Part shown: one piece after another, positions 26,891 to 36,107 of the stretch
Layout of the letters: each line of letters starts with the position of its first letter
How positions within the stretch are numbered: the stretch's first letter is position 1
Assembly (NCBI GenBank): GCA_035627375.1
Contig: DASPLX010000091.1
Span: 49,005 to 113,004, forward strand
Direction of reading: 5' to 3'
Length of the DNA stretch: 64,000 nt
DNA from: DASPLX01 sp035627375
GTDB taxonomy: Bacteria; Pseudomonadota; Gammaproteobacteria; Burkholderiales; Burkholderiaceae_D
Made by a program: the position numbers and the translations under genes
The notes under the pieces: generated by a model
What the model saw: the letters and a program-made list of their open reading frames with translations, nothing else
Database searches by the model: none
What the model was told of the DNA's origin: nothing

Positions 26891-27591
26891 TCTGCCTGGG
26901 CAGGAGGCGCGGCAGGAGGCATATCGGGGAATTTTTCCAGGCAGTAGCCGAGGCCGCGCACGGTGGCGATGCGGATGCCGCCGGTCTCGATCTTCTTGCG
27001 CAGGCGATGCACGTAGACTTCGATCGCGTTATTGCTCACTTCCTCGCCCCATTCGCACAGATGATCGACCAGCTGCTCCTTCGATACCAAGCGGCCGGTG
27101 CGCTGCAGCAGCACTTCGAGCAGGCCCAACTCGCGTGCCGAAAGATCCAGCATCTGTTCGTTGATATAGGCGATGCGGCCGACCTGGTCATAGGACAGCG
27201 GTCCGTGCTTGATAACGGTCGGGCCGCCGCCGGCGCCGCGGCGGGTCAGGGCGCGTACCCGGGCTTCCAGCTCGGACAAGGCGAACGGCTTGGCCATGAA
27301 GTCGTCGGCGCCGAGGTCGAGTCCCTTGACGCGTTGTTCCACCGAATCGTTGGCGGTCAGGATCAGCACCGGCAGGCGCGAATTGCGCGCGCGCAGGCGG
27401 CGCAGCACTTCGAGGCCTTGCATTTTGGGCAAACCCAGATCGAGAATCAAAAGATCGAAATCCTGGGTCGAAAGCGCGGTATCGGCTTCCATGCCGTTCT
27501 TGACGCAATCGGTGGCGTAGCCGGACTGACGCAACGAGCGCGTCAATCCGTCGGCAAGCACGCTATCGTCTTCGGCAAGCAGGATGCGCAT
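26887..27591 (-). CDS. OmpR-family response regulator (TctD-like)
   Basis: 234 residues. Receiver domain with acidic pocket EDD at 7-9, phospho-acceptor D51 in LILDLGLPK, the switch Thr in LILTAND and the Lys in DFMAKPFALSEL. The C-terminal winged helix includes LSARELGLLEVLLQRTGRLVSKEQLVDHL and the DNA-contact helix SNNAIEVYVHRLRKKI. First gene of the regulator-kinase-DUF4212-symporter operon. The 236 bases upstream (27592-27827) hold no gene I can support. Confidence 0.94.
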   Translation of the reverse strand: MRILLAEDDSVLADGLTRSLRQSGYATDCVKNGMEADTALSTQDFDLLILDLGLPKMQGLEVLRRLRARNSRLPVLILTANDSVEQRVKGLDLGADDFMAKPFALSELEARVRALTRRGAGGGPTVIKHGPLSYDQVGRIAYINEQMLDLSARELGLLEVLLQRTGRLVSKEQLVDHLCEWGEEVSNNAIEVYVHRLRKKIETGGIRIATVRGLGYCLEKFPDMPPAAPPAQAE

Positions 27592-27827
27592 TTCGAATGG
27601 AGCGGAGAGGGAGACGACCTAGTCTATTGCGTTTCATTAATAGCTTCAAGCGCGGGCCGTAAGTCCGGGCGACCTGCGTGGGCCGATAAGCCGGGACCGG
27701 CATTGCACGACCGATGAGCCGCGACCGCAAGCCTGCGGCCAATGCAAGCGCCAACTAGCTTGCAACATTCATCCAATTGCGAAGTAGCCAATACCAGCAA
27801 AATATGCGTAAATAAGGCTTGCGCCGA

Positions 27828-27848
27828 TCACTGTTTTTTTATACAGTA
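27828..27848 (+). promoter_or_regulatory. LexA-binding site (SOS box) of recA
   Basis: ACTGT-TTTTTTAT-ACAGT: CTG (27831-27833) and CAG (27844-27846) are separated by 10 bases within the consensus TACTGT-N8-ACAGTA. It lies 66 bases upstream of the recA start, the expected place for an SOS operator. Confidence 0.88.
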
Positions 27849-27913
27849 CAGTCTTCTTCGCCGATCTTACTCTTCCCGGCGGCCGTCATCACCATCTTCA
27901 CGGAAAGACATTC

Positions 27914-29035
27914 ATGGACGACAAAAAATCCACTCTGAATCTGGACAAGAGCAAGGCCCTGGCGGCCGCTCTGGCGCAAATCGAGAAGCAATTCGGCAAA
28001 GGCTCCGTGATGCGCATGGAAGACGGCGCGGTCGCGGAAGAAGTGCAAGTCGTCTCGACCGGTTCGCTCGGCCTCGACATCGCGCTCGGCGTCGGCGGCT
28101 TGCCGCGCGGTCGCATCGTCGAAATCTATGGCCCGGAATCGTCCGGTAAAACCACGCTGACGCTGCAGGCGATCGCCGAAATGCAGAAGCTCGGCGGCAC
28201 GTGCGCCTTTATTGATGCGGAACATGCGCTCGACGTCGTCTATGCCCAAAAACTCGGCGTCAACCTGACCGACTTGTTGATTTCGCAACCGGATACCGGC
28301 GAGCAGGCGCTCGAGATCACCGATGCACTGGTCCGTTCGGGCGGCGTCGACCTGGTCGTCATCGACTCGGTGGCGGCGCTCACGCCGCGCGCCGAAATCG
28401 AAGGCGACATGGGCGATTCGTTGCCTGGCCTGCAGGCGCGCCTGATGTCGCAGGCGTTGCGCAAGTTGACGGCCTCGATCAACCGCACCAACACGCTGGT
28501 CATCTTCATCAACCAGATCCGCATGAAGATCGGCGTCATGTTCGGCAATCCGGAAACCACGACCGGCGGCAACGCGCTCAAGTTCTATGCCTCGGTCCGT
28601 CTCGACATTCGCCGCACCGGCTCGATCAAGTCCGGCGACGAGGTGATCGGCAACGAAACCAAGGTCAAGGTCGTCAAGAACAAGGTCGCCCCGCCGTTCA
28701 AGGAAGCGCACTTCGACATCCTGTACGGGGAAGGCACGTCGCGCGAAGGCGAAATCCTCGATCTGGGCGCCGAAGTGAAAGTCGTCGAGAAATCGGGCGC
28801 CTGGTACAGCTATAACGGCGAACGCATTGGCCAGGGCAAGGACAATGCCCGTATCTATCTGCGGGAACATCCTGAGCTCGCTCGCGAAATCGAGAACAAG
28901 GTCCGTGTCGCGCTCGGCGTGCCGGAGCTCGGCGAAGCGAAGAAGCAGGAACCCGCCCCTGTCGCCAAGAAAGGCGGCAAGGAAGCCGGCGCCAAGGCGG
29001 CAAAAGAGATCGACGCGGAGCCGGAAGTCGAATAA
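27914..29035 (+). CDS. recA: Recombinase RecA
   Basis: Forms filaments on single-stranded DNA, catalyses strand exchange and stimulates LexA self-cleavage. 373 residues. Walker A GPESSGKT is at 73-80; the LVVIDSVAALTP and LVIFINQIRMKIG segments and the GGNALKFYASVRLDIRR stretch are typical. The C-terminus is a Lys/Glu/Ala-rich tail. Controlled by the SOS box just upstream; recX follows after 88 bases. Confidence 0.99.
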   Translation: MDDKKSTLNLDKSKALAAALAQIEKQFGKGSVMRMEDGAVAEEVQVVSTGSLGLDIALGVGGLPRGRIVEIYGPESSGKTTLTLQAIAEMQKLGGTCAFIDAEHALDVVYAQKLGVNLTDLLISQPDTGEQALEITDALVRSGGVDLVVIDSVAALTPRAEIEGDMGDSLPGLQARLMSQALRKLTASINRTNTLVIFINQIRMKIGVMFGNPETTTGGNALKFYASVRLDIRRTGSIKSGDEVIGNETKVKVVKNKVAPPFKEAHFDILYGEGTSREGEILDLGAEVKVVEKSGAWYSYNGERIGQGKDNARIYLREHPELAREIENKVRVALGVPELGEAKKQEPAPVAKKGGKEAGAKAAKEIDAEPEVE

Positions 29036-29123
29036 GCTTAGCGTTGGTTGTTCACGTGTATCAGTTCCGTCTTCGGGCGTCTCTCTCACCGGTTCACGTG
29101 TGGAAAACCCGCGCTTTTAGGTC

Positions 29124-29588
29124 ATGGCAAAGCAGTCGCCCAGCCTGAAAGCGCGGGCCCTCAAATATCTCGCTTCGCGCGAGCACAGTCGGCTCGAACT
29201 GGGCCGCAAGCTGGCTCGTTACGCACAGGAAGGCGACGACATCGAAGCCTTGCTCGATTGGCTCGAAGCAGCGAAATTCCTTTCATCATCCCGCTTTTCC
29301 GAATCGCTCGTTCATCGGCGCGCCAAGCGCTTCGGCAACAGTCGCATCTTGTCTGAATTGCAAAATCATGGCGTCGAGGGCGAGGCACTGGAAAGTATCA
29401 AGGCCACGCTCACGGCGGATGAAGAGGCGCGTGCCATCGAGGTCTGGCGCAAGAAATTCGCATCTCCGCCGGCCGATGCCGTGGAACGGGCCAAACAGAT
29501 GCGATTTCTGCAACAGCGCGGTTTTTCGCATCGCGCCATCCAAGCGGCCATGCGGGCCGCCGATCACGACGATCCTGTCGACCTCTGA
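29124..29588 (+). CDS. recX: Regulatory protein RecX
   Basis: Binds RecA filaments and limits their activity. 154 residues from ATG 29124. Three tandem three-helix repeats are visible, with KARALKYLASREHSRLELGRKLARYA in the first, LSSSRFSESLVHRRAKRFGNSRILSELQ in the second and MRFLQQRGFSHRAIQAAMR in the last. Position after recA confirms it. Confidence 0.94.
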   Translation: MAKQSPSLKARALKYLASREHSRLELGRKLARYAQEGDDIEALLDWLEAAKFLSSSRFSESLVHRRAKRFGNSRILSELQNHGVEGEALESIKATLTADEEARAIEVWRKKFASPPADAVERAKQMRFLQQRGFSHRAIQAAMRAADHDDPVDL

Positions 29589-29833
29589 TTACCTCTCCAA
29601 TCCGCTTCTCGCTTTTGGGCGGGGGGCGACGCGCAGCAATGCGCAAAGAATTTATATTTCAATAACATCGGGCCATCGACAGTGCATCGTGGAAACTGCG
29701 TATATGGCTGCCCGGCACTGACCTATGTTAAACTTGCCCGACTTTTGCAGCGCCGCATGAGCGGCTGTTACCGTAGAAGCTGCGGCAACGACACGCAAAT
29801 GCGGCTAGTTATAGCCGCTCCACAAGGCACACC

Positions 29834-30418
29834 ATGCCCCTGCCACAACCGAGTTCCCGCCGTGCGCTGAAGCACACTCGCGCCGTCACCGTCGAGGCTT
29901 ACGCTCGCGACGATGGACTGTGGGACCTCGACGCGCACATCACCGACATCAAGACCCGTGACGCCAAGCTGGCCTCCGGGACTCGTCCGGCCGGTCAGGC
30001 CTTGCACGAGCTGTGGCTGCGCGTGACGATCGATACGAACATGACCATCGTCGATGCCCAGGCATCGTCCGACGCCGTTCCTTATCCCGGCTATTGCGAC
30101 ACGATAGCCCCGGCCTACCGGAAACTCGTCGGCCTGAACCTGAGGAAGGGATTTCGCCAAGCGCTGAAGGACCGGCTGTTCGGCATCGAAGGCTGCACTC
30201 ACCTGACCGAACTGGCATTGGTCTTGCCGACCGCCGCCGTCCAGGCTTTCGCCGGCGATGTCTTCGATACGCGCGACGGCGATAGCGACGATACGCTTGA
30301 ACACAAACCATTCCAGCTCGACCGTTGCCATGCCTTGCGCACCGACGGCGCGGCGGTCGCGAAGTATTACCCGCGTTGGGCCGTCACGAAGGCGGATGTG
30401 GCAGCCGGACAGAAATAA
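29834..30418 (+). CDS. DUF2889 family protein
   Basis: 194 residues. Conserved stretches RRALKHTRAVTVEAYARDDGLWDLDAHITD and GCTHLTELALVLPTAAVQAF identify DUF2889, a protein of unknown function usually located between recX and sucC in Burkholderiales. No signal peptide or membrane segment. The 245 bases upstream (29589-29833) contain no gene I can support and probably hold its promoter. Confidence 0.88.
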   Translation: MPLPQPSSRRALKHTRAVTVEAYARDDGLWDLDAHITDIKTRDAKLASGTRPAGQALHELWLRVTIDTNMTIVDAQASSDAVPYPGYCDTIAPAYRKLVGLNLRKGFRQALKDRLFGIEGCTHLTELALVLPTAAVQAFAGDVFDTRDGDSDDTLEHKPFQLDRCHALRTDGAAVAKYYPRWAVTKADVAAGQK

Positions 30419-30464
30419 CAACACCACAAATTACCATTTCAATCCGTATCAAAAGGAAGCTCGC

Positions 30465-31631
30465 ATGAAAATCCATGAGTATCAGGGCAAAGAAATCCTC
30501 CGCAAGTTCGGAGTCACCGTACCGCGCGGCATTCCGTGCATGTCCGTCGACGAAGCGGTCAAGGCGGCCGAGCAGCTCGGCGGTCCGGTCTGGGTCGTCA
30601 AGGCGCAAATCCATGCGGGCGGTCGCGGCAAGGGCGGCGGCGTGAAGGTCGCGAAATCGCTCGACCAGGTGCGCGAGTACGCCAACGCGATCATGGGCAT
30701 GCAGCTCGTCACGCACCAGACCGGCCCGGAAGGCCAGAAAGTGCGCCGCCTGCTGATCGAAGAAGGCGCCGACATCAAGAAGGAACTCTACGTTTCCCTG
30801 GTGACCGACCGCGCCACCCAGCGCGTCGTGCTGATGGCCTCGAGCGAAGGCGGCATGGACATCGAGGAAGTCGCCCATTCCAATCCTGAAAAGATCCACA
30901 CCGTCGCGATCGATCCGGCCACCGGCCTGACCGATGCCGACGCCGATGCGATCGCCGCCAAGATCGGCGTGCCGGCCGCTTCGATCCCGGCCGCGCGCGC
31001 CAACCTGCAAGGCTTGTACAAGGCTTACTGGGAAACCGACGCCTCGCTGGCTGAGATCAACCCGATGATCCTGACCGGCGACGGCAAGGTGATCGCGCTC
31101 GACGCCAAGTTCAACTTCGATTCCAACGCGCTGTTCCGGCACCCGGAGATCGTCGCTTACCGCGACCTCGACGAAGAAGATCCGGCCGAAGTCGAGGCTT
31201 CCAAGTTCGACCTCGCCTATATCTCCCTCGACGGCAACATCGGTTGCCTGGTGAACGGGGCCGGTCTGGCCATGGCCACCATGGACACCATCAAGCTGTT
31301 CGGCGGCGAGCCGGCCAACTTCCTCGACGTCGGCGGCGGCGCCACGACCGAGAAGGTCACCGAAGCCTTCAAGCTGATGCTCAAGAACCCGGGCCTGAAA
31401 GCGATCCTGGTCAACATCTTCGGCGGCATCATGCGCTGCGACGTGATCGCCGAAGGCGTGATCACCGCGTCGAAAGCCGTGTCGCTGTCCGTGCCGCTGG
31501 TCGTGCGCATGAAGGGCACCAACGAGGATCTCGGCAAGAAAATGCTGGCCGATTCCGGCCTGCCGATCATCTCGGCCGACACCATGGAAGAAGCTGCGCA
31601 GAAGGTTGTCGCGGCCGCGAATGCAGCTTAA
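30465..31631 (+). CDS. sucC: Succinyl-CoA synthetase, beta subunit
   Basis: TCA-cycle substrate-level phosphorylation, forming succinate and ATP/GTP from succinyl-CoA with SucD. 388 residues from ATG 30465 (SD AAGGAAG); the ATP-grasp fold begins MKIHEYQGKEIL. Conserved segments include VVKAQIHAGGRGKGGGVK, WETDASLAEINPMILTGDG and GAGLAMATMDTIKLFGGEPANFLDVGG. Pairs with sucD 91 bases downstream. Confidence 0.98.
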   Translation: MKIHEYQGKEILRKFGVTVPRGIPCMSVDEAVKAAEQLGGPVWVVKAQIHAGGRGKGGGVKVAKSLDQVREYANAIMGMQLVTHQTGPEGQKVRRLLIEEGADIKKELYVSLVTDRATQRVVLMASSEGGMDIEEVAHSNPEKIHTVAIDPATGLTDADADAIAAKIGVPAASIPAARANLQGLYKAYWETDASLAEINPMILTGDGKVIALDAKFNFDSNALFRHPEIVAYRDLDEEDPAEVEASKFDLAYISLDGNIGCLVNGAGLAMATMDTIKLFGGEPANFLDVGGGATTEKVTEAFKLMLKNPGLKAILVNIFGGIMRCDVIAEGVITASKAVSLSVPLVVRMKGTNEDLGKKMLADSGLPIISADTMEEAAQKVVAAANAA

Positions 31632-31722
31632 AGCCCTTGTGGGAAAGAGCGGGCCGCGCAGGCTTTAGCCGCAGGCGCTACTCTGTCCCCAACATGCTAG
31701 AGGAAAGAATAGAGGAAGAAAC

Positions 31723-32604
31723 ATGTCGATCCTGATCAACAAAGACACCAAAGTCATCACCCAGGGTATCACCGGCAAGACCGGCCAGTTCCACACCCGC
31801 GGCTGCCGCGATTACGCCAACGGCAAGAACTGCTTCGTCGCCGGCGTCAATCCGAAGAAGGCAGGCGAGGATTTCGAGGGCATCCCGATCTACGCCAACG
31901 TCATGGAAGCCAAGGAAGCCACCGGCGCGACCGTCTCGGTCATCTACGTGCCGCCGGCCGGCGCCGCCGACGCGATCTGGGAAGCCGTCGACGCCAACCT
32001 CGACCTGGTCATCTGCATCACCGAAGGCATCCCGGTGCGCGACATGCTGGTCGTGAAAGACCGCATGAAGAAGGCCAACAGCAAGACCCTGCTGCTCGGC
32101 CCGAACTGCCCCGGCCTCATCACGCCGGACGAAATCAAGATCGGCATCATGCCGGGCCATATTCATCGCAAGGGCCGCATCGGCGTCGTCTCCCGTTCCG
32201 GCACGCTGACCTATGAAGCGGTGGCGCAACTGACTGCGCTCGGCCTCGGCCAATCGTCGGCGGTGGGCATCGGCGGCGACCCGATCAACGGCTTGAAGCA
32301 CATCGACGTCATGCAGATGTTCAACGACGATCCCGATACCGACGCGGTCATCATGATCGGCGAGATCGGCGGTCCGGACGAAGCCAATGCCGCGCGCTGG
32401 ATCAAGGACAACATGAAGAAGCCGGTGGTCGGCTTCATCGCCGGCGTCACCGCGCCTCCGGGCAAGCGCATGGGCCATGCCGGCGCGCTGATCTCCGGCG
32501 GCGCCGACACCGCCGACGCCAAGCTGGAGATCATGGATGCCTGCGGCATCAAGGTCACCAAGAACCCGTCCGAGATGGGCCGCTTGCTGAAGTCGATACT
32601 TTGA
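31723..32604 (+). CDS. sucD: Succinyl-CoA synthetase, alpha subunit
   Basis: CoA-binding and phospho-histidine subunit. 293 residues. N-terminal QGITGKTGQFH, CoA-site GPNCPGLITP, and the active-site His at 252 in GHAGALISGGADTADAK. A good ribosome site (GAGGAAG) precedes the ATG. Followed by a terminator, so sucCD form a closed unit. Confidence 0.98.
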   Translation: MSILINKDTKVITQGITGKTGQFHTRGCRDYANGKNCFVAGVNPKKAGEDFEGIPIYANVMEAKEATGATVSVIYVPPAGAADAIWEAVDANLDLVICITEGIPVRDMLVVKDRMKKANSKTLLLGPNCPGLITPDEIKIGIMPGHIHRKGRIGVVSRSGTLTYEAVAQLTALGLGQSSAVGIGGDPINGLKHIDVMQMFNDDPDTDAVIMIGEIGGPDEANAARWIKDNMKKPVVGFIAGVTAPPGKRMGHAGALISGGADTADAKLEIMDACGIKVTKNPSEMGRLLKSIL

Positions 32605-32664
32605 TGCCCTTCCGGCAGTCGCGTTAAGATCGATGGTAAGACCAACACGTTGTTGACGCACGTT

Positions 32665-32690
32665 GGGGAGCTTCGGCTCCCCTTCGCGTT
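32665..32690 (+). terminator. Terminator after sucCD
   Basis: GGGGAGC and GCTCCCC pair around a TTCG tetraloop, followed by a T-rich but interrupted tail. About 60 bases after sucD. Confidence 0.72.
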
Positions 32691-32713
32691 TATGTACGCA
32701 TTAAAAGGGGGCC

Positions 32714-32938
32714 ATGGATTTCCTGCTTCAATTGAACTGGATTGCGGTTTTGCACGTCGGCCTGAAGGAGTGGATACAAGCGTATCTACCGCATCATAGC
32801 GTCGTCATGTCCGGTCTCGGCTTCGCGCTCAGCATTCCGTGTACACTCGGAGCGCTCGGCGTCGTGGCCTTGGGCCGTTGGCACACGGCCCGCAACGCAG
32901 GCGCGGCACCTGGGAACGGCGTTCGCGTCGCTCCATAA
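32714..32938 (+). CDS. Hypothetical small membrane protein
   Basis: 74 residues. Preceded by AAAAGGGGG, a plausible ribosome site just before the ATG. Hydrophobic segment at about residues 32-53 (VMSGLGFALSIPCTLGALGVVALG) with a charged tail afterwards. No family recognised. It starts after the sucD terminator and ends 27 bases before the PP2C gene, so the two could be co-transcribed. In some Burkholderiales a TerC-like membrane protein occupies this place; this is far too short to be one. Confidence 0.4.
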   Translation: MDFLLQLNWIAVLHVGLKEWIQAYLPHHSVVMSGLGFALSIPCTLGALGVVALGRWHTARNAGAAPGNGVRVAP

Positions 32939-32965
32939 CGCCGCCATATTCCGGAACCGGGAGCC

Positions 32966-33793
32966 ATGATTCGCACCGCTAGCACGCTTGAACTTGCCTT
33001 CGCGGTGCGAACCGATACCGGCATGCTTCGTCGGCGTAACGAGGATGCCGTCGCGGTGAACCCGGAATGCGGGATCGCTGTTCTGGCCGACGGCATGGGA
33101 GGCTATAACGCCGGCGATGTCGCCAGCAGGATCGCGGTAGCGACGGTCAGGGCTTGGCTCGAAAAGCAACTGCCTGTTGTGGCGCGGGCTGGCCGGTCCG
33201 GCGCCCGGCAATGTCGGCGCGCCCTGGAGGAGGCCGTGGCGCAGGCCAATCGCGCGATTTGCGAAGCCGCGCAAGGCAATGCGCACTATAGCGGCATGGG
33301 CACGACGCTGGTGACGGCGCTGTTTCGGCATGACAAAGCCGTGATCGCCCACGTCGGCGATTCCCGGCTCTATCGTTGGCGCGACGGCGGATTGCGCTTG
33401 CTGACGCGCGATCATTCGCTGATCCAGGAACAGATCGACGCGGGCTTGATCGATCCCGAGCTGGCCCGCTATTCGCCGCGCGCCAGCCTCATCACGCGTG
33501 CGCTCGGCGTGACGCAGCGGATCGAAACGGAAATGTCCGAGCATGCGCTGGGCTCCGGCGACATCTACCTCCTGTGTTCCGATGGCTTGTCCGACATGTT
33601 GGCGGCCGATGATATCGCCGGATTGCTGGAACGGCATGGCGACGACCTGGAGGAGGCGGCCGATGCATTGGTCCGGCAAGCCAATGCCAACGGCGGCCGC
33701 GATAATATTTCGATCGTCCTGGTGCGCATCAAATCGGTGCCCGCCGCTCTTTCCGGCGGCTGGCTTGCCCGTTTGCCGCGATGGATGCGCTGA
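32966..33793 (+). CDS. PP2C-family serine/threonine protein phosphatase
   Basis: Metal-dependent protein phosphatase, 275 residues, cytoplasmic. Metal-site motifs are intact: RRRNEDAVAV, ADGMGGYNAG (D42), VIAHVGDSRLYRW, LCSDGLSDML and GGRDNISIVLV. Similar to PppA/Stp-type phosphatases that reverse Hanks-type kinases. No kinase or FHA gene is visible in the window. It lies directly before the polysaccharide cluster, so a regulatory link to export or synthesis is conceivable but only inferred. Confidence 0.92.
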   Translation: MIRTASTLELAFAVRTDTGMLRRRNEDAVAVNPECGIAVLADGMGGYNAGDVASRIAVATVRAWLEKQLPVVARAGRSGARQCRRALEEAVAQANRAICEAAQGNAHYSGMGTTLVTALFRHDKAVIAHVGDSRLYRWRDGGLRLLTRDHSLIQEQIDAGLIDPELARYSPRASLITRALGVTQRIETEMSEHALGSGDIYLLCSDGLSDMLAADDIAGLLERHGDDLEEAADALVRQANANGGRDNISIVLVRIKSVPAALSGGWLARLPRWMR

Positions 33794-33948
33794 GCGCGCT
33801 GCCGGTCGGCCCTCTACTACCGTTCGCACATTTCCCAGTTGCACCGATCCCGCTTTTCATATGATGATTCGGCGTATTGCCCTGCCTCCTCCCCGTCGGA
33901 AGGGGGCGGGCGGGCCGGATTGTCGGCAAGTCAAGAGAGGTCTTGCGT

Positions 33949-35229
33949 ATGGATGTGATTGCGGTCGTCGGATTGGGATATGTGGGATTGCCGCTGGCCG
34001 TCGCCTTCGGCCGGCTCGGCCCTACGATCGGCTACGATCTGTCGCTGCAGAAGATCGCCAACTGCCGCGCCGGAATCGACGCCAGCGGGACGGTTCCCGC
34101 GGAGGAAATGCGTTGCGCCGACCAGCTTGCATTCACCAGCGACGCGGCCGAGCTGGCGCGCGCGAATATCGCGATCGTCGCCGTGCCGACCCCGATCGAT
34201 AATGCGCGCAAACCCGATTTCGGCCCGCTGGTGAGCGCCAGCGAGAGCATCGGCCGGCACATGAAGCCCGGCATGACGGTCGTGTACGAATCCACCGTCT
34301 ATCCGGGCGCCACCGAGGAAGTGTGCATCCCGGTCCTGGAACGGGCATCCGGCTTGACCTGGAAGCGTGATTTCCATGTCGCCTATTCGCCGGAGCGCAT
34401 CAACCCGGGCGACAAGAAGCACACGCTGGCGACCACCGTGAAAGTCGTCGCCGGCGATACGCCCGAGACGCTCGAACGCGTCGCACGGTTGTACGAGAAG
34501 GTGGTGCAGGCCGGCGTCCATCGCGTGTCGTCGATCAAGGTGGCCGAAGCCGCCAAGGTCATCGAGAACACGCAGCGCGATCTCAACATCGCGTTGATGA
34601 ACGAGCTGGCGGTCATCTTCGGCATGCTGGGCCTCGACACGACGGAAGTGCTGGAAGCCGCCGGAACCAAGTGGAATTTCCTTCCGTTCCGTCCCGGCTT
34701 GGTGGGCGGCCATTGCATCGGCGTCGATCCCTACTATCTCACCTACAAGGCGGAAATGCTCGGCTATCACCCGGACGTGATTTTGGCGGGCCGGCGCATC
34801 AACGACAGCATGGGCAAGTATGTCGCCGAACAGACCGTGAAACAGATGATCCAGGCCGGCAGCCACGTGAAGGGCGCGAAAGTCAACGTGCTCGGCGTGA
34901 CGTTCAAGGAAAACGTGCCGGACCTGCGCAATTCGAAAGTGTTCGACTTGATCGCCGAGTTGCGCTGCTACGGCGTCGAGGTGTTCGTGCACGATCCTGT
35001 GGCCGATCCGGCCGAAGCGCGCGAGGAGCACGGCGTCGAACTGCTGGAATGGGAGGAACTGCCGCGTGCGGATGCCGTCGTAGTCGCGGTCGCGCATCAA
35101 TCGCTGGTTCTTATGCCGCTGCAGGCGTATCGTGCGAAGCTGATTGAAAACGGTTGCTTTATCGACGTAAAGGCCCAGTTCGATACAGGTGCGTTGCAGT
35201 CCGTCGGCTTGCGGCTATGGCGCTTATGA
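33949..35229 (+). CDS. Nucleotide-sugar 6-dehydrogenase (UDP-HexNAc dehydrogenase, TviB/WbpA-type)
   Basis: Oxidises a UDP-sugar C6 alcohol to a uronic acid with 2 NAD. 426 residues from ATG 33949. GLGYVG at 8-13 binds NAD. The catalytic Cys is C256 in GGHCIGVDPYYLTYKAE, whose extended form is typical of UDP-N-acetylhexosamine dehydrogenases (TviB/WbpA/WbpO) rather than UDP-glucose dehydrogenase. FKENVPDLRNSKVFDLI is the C-terminal signature. It opens the glycan cluster and predicts a HexNAcA-type acidic sugar in the polymer. Confidence 0.88.
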   Translation: MDVIAVVGLGYVGLPLAVAFGRLGPTIGYDLSLQKIANCRAGIDASGTVPAEEMRCADQLAFTSDAAELARANIAIVAVPTPIDNARKPDFGPLVSASESIGRHMKPGMTVVYESTVYPGATEEVCIPVLERASGLTWKRDFHVAYSPERINPGDKKHTLATTVKVVAGDTPETLERVARLYEKVVQAGVHRVSSIKVAEAAKVIENTQRDLNIALMNELAVIFGMLGLDTTEVLEAAGTKWNFLPFRPGLVGGHCIGVDPYYLTYKAEMLGYHPDVILAGRRINDSMGKYVAEQTVKQMIQAGSHVKGAKVNVLGVTFKENVPDLRNSKVFDLIAELRCYGVEVFVHDPVADPAEAREEHGVELLEWEELPRADAVVVAVAHQSLVLMPLQAYRAKLIENGCFIDVKAQFDTGALQSVGLRLWRL

Positions 35230-35240
35230 AGCGAGGAGAC

Positions 35241-36098
35241 ATGGCGTCGAAACCCTGCGACAGGACGATTCAAGATATGCGACAACCGCTGGTCATCGAG
35301 GCAGGTCGCACCGAACTTCACTATTGGCGAGACCTATGGCGATATAGCGAATTATTGTACTTCTTTGCCTGGCGGGATATCTCTGTCCGTTATCGGCAGA
35401 CTTTGTTGGGAATTCTCTGGGTGCTTGTGCGTCCGCTGCTGACGATGCTCGTTTTTACCGTCGTTTTCGGCCGGATTGCAGGTTTGCCGTCGGATGACGT
35501 TCCCTATCCGATCATGGTATTTGCCGCGATGCTTCCGTGGCAACTGTTTGCAGGTATCCTGATTGATTCCGGCAACAGCATCGTCAACAACGGCGGCATG
35601 ATTTCCAAAGTCTATTTTCCGCGCATGATCATTCCTTTGAGTACGGTACTCGTCAATCTCCTCGATTTCCTGATCGCCGCCGTACTAATGACTGGGCTGA
35701 TGATCTGGTACGGGGTGACGCCCGGTTGGCATATTATTTCCTTGCCGCTCTTCATTGTTCTCGCACTGGCAATATCAATCGGCGCTGGCTTGTGGGTTGC
35801 GGCGTTGAACGTCAAATATCGGGATTTTCGATTCATCGTTCCCTTCGCGGTTCAGCTCGGCCTTTATGTTTCGCCGGTTGGATTTAGCGGCGCAATTGTT
35901 CCATCGGAGTGGCAAATGCTGTATGCGCTCAATCCGATGGTAGGGGTTATCGAGGGATTCCGTTGGGCCTTGTCGCCGGATGGCGCTCCGCCGAATTGGG
36001 GTGACGTCCTGCTTTCAGGGTCGATTGCGGTCGGATTGCTGGCTTCTGCCGGAATCCATTTCCGCAGAATGGAAAAGTCCTTTGCAGATGATATATAA
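35241..36098 (+). CDS. Polysaccharide ABC transporter permease (Wzm-type)
   Basis: Inner-membrane subunit exporting a lipid-linked polysaccharide. About 285 residues with six hydrophobic segments. ELLYFFAWRDISVRYRQTLLGILWVLVRPLLTM is the hallmark ABC-2/Wzm N-terminal amphipathic and TM1 region, and SPVGFSGAIVPSEW and NPMVGVIEGFRW are conserved near the end. Start uncertain: ATG 35226 overlaps the dehydrogenase stop, 35241 lies just after AGGAG, and 35277 is also possible. Ten bases before its ATPase. From here DNA is visibly less G+C-rich. Confidence 0.9.
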   Translation: MASKPCDRTIQDMRQPLVIEAGRTELHYWRDLWRYSELLYFFAWRDISVRYRQTLLGILWVLVRPLLTMLVFTVVFGRIAGLPSDDVPYPIMVFAAMLPWQLFAGILIDSGNSIVNNGGMISKVYFPRMIIPLSTVLVNLLDFLIAAVLMTGLMIWYGVTPGWHIISLPLFIVLALAISIGAGLWVAALNVKYRDFRFIVPFAVQLGLYVSPVGFSGAIVPSEWQMLYALNPMVGVIEGFRWALSPDGAPPNWGDVLLSGSIAVGLLASAGIHFRRMEKSFADDI

Positions 36099-36107
36099 AC
36101 CTGAGCT

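Noticed and set aside
27592..27827. Gene between the response regulator and recA
   Set aside because: Frames here are short, Arg/Pro-rich and without ribosome sites; the interval looks like two divergent promoter regions.
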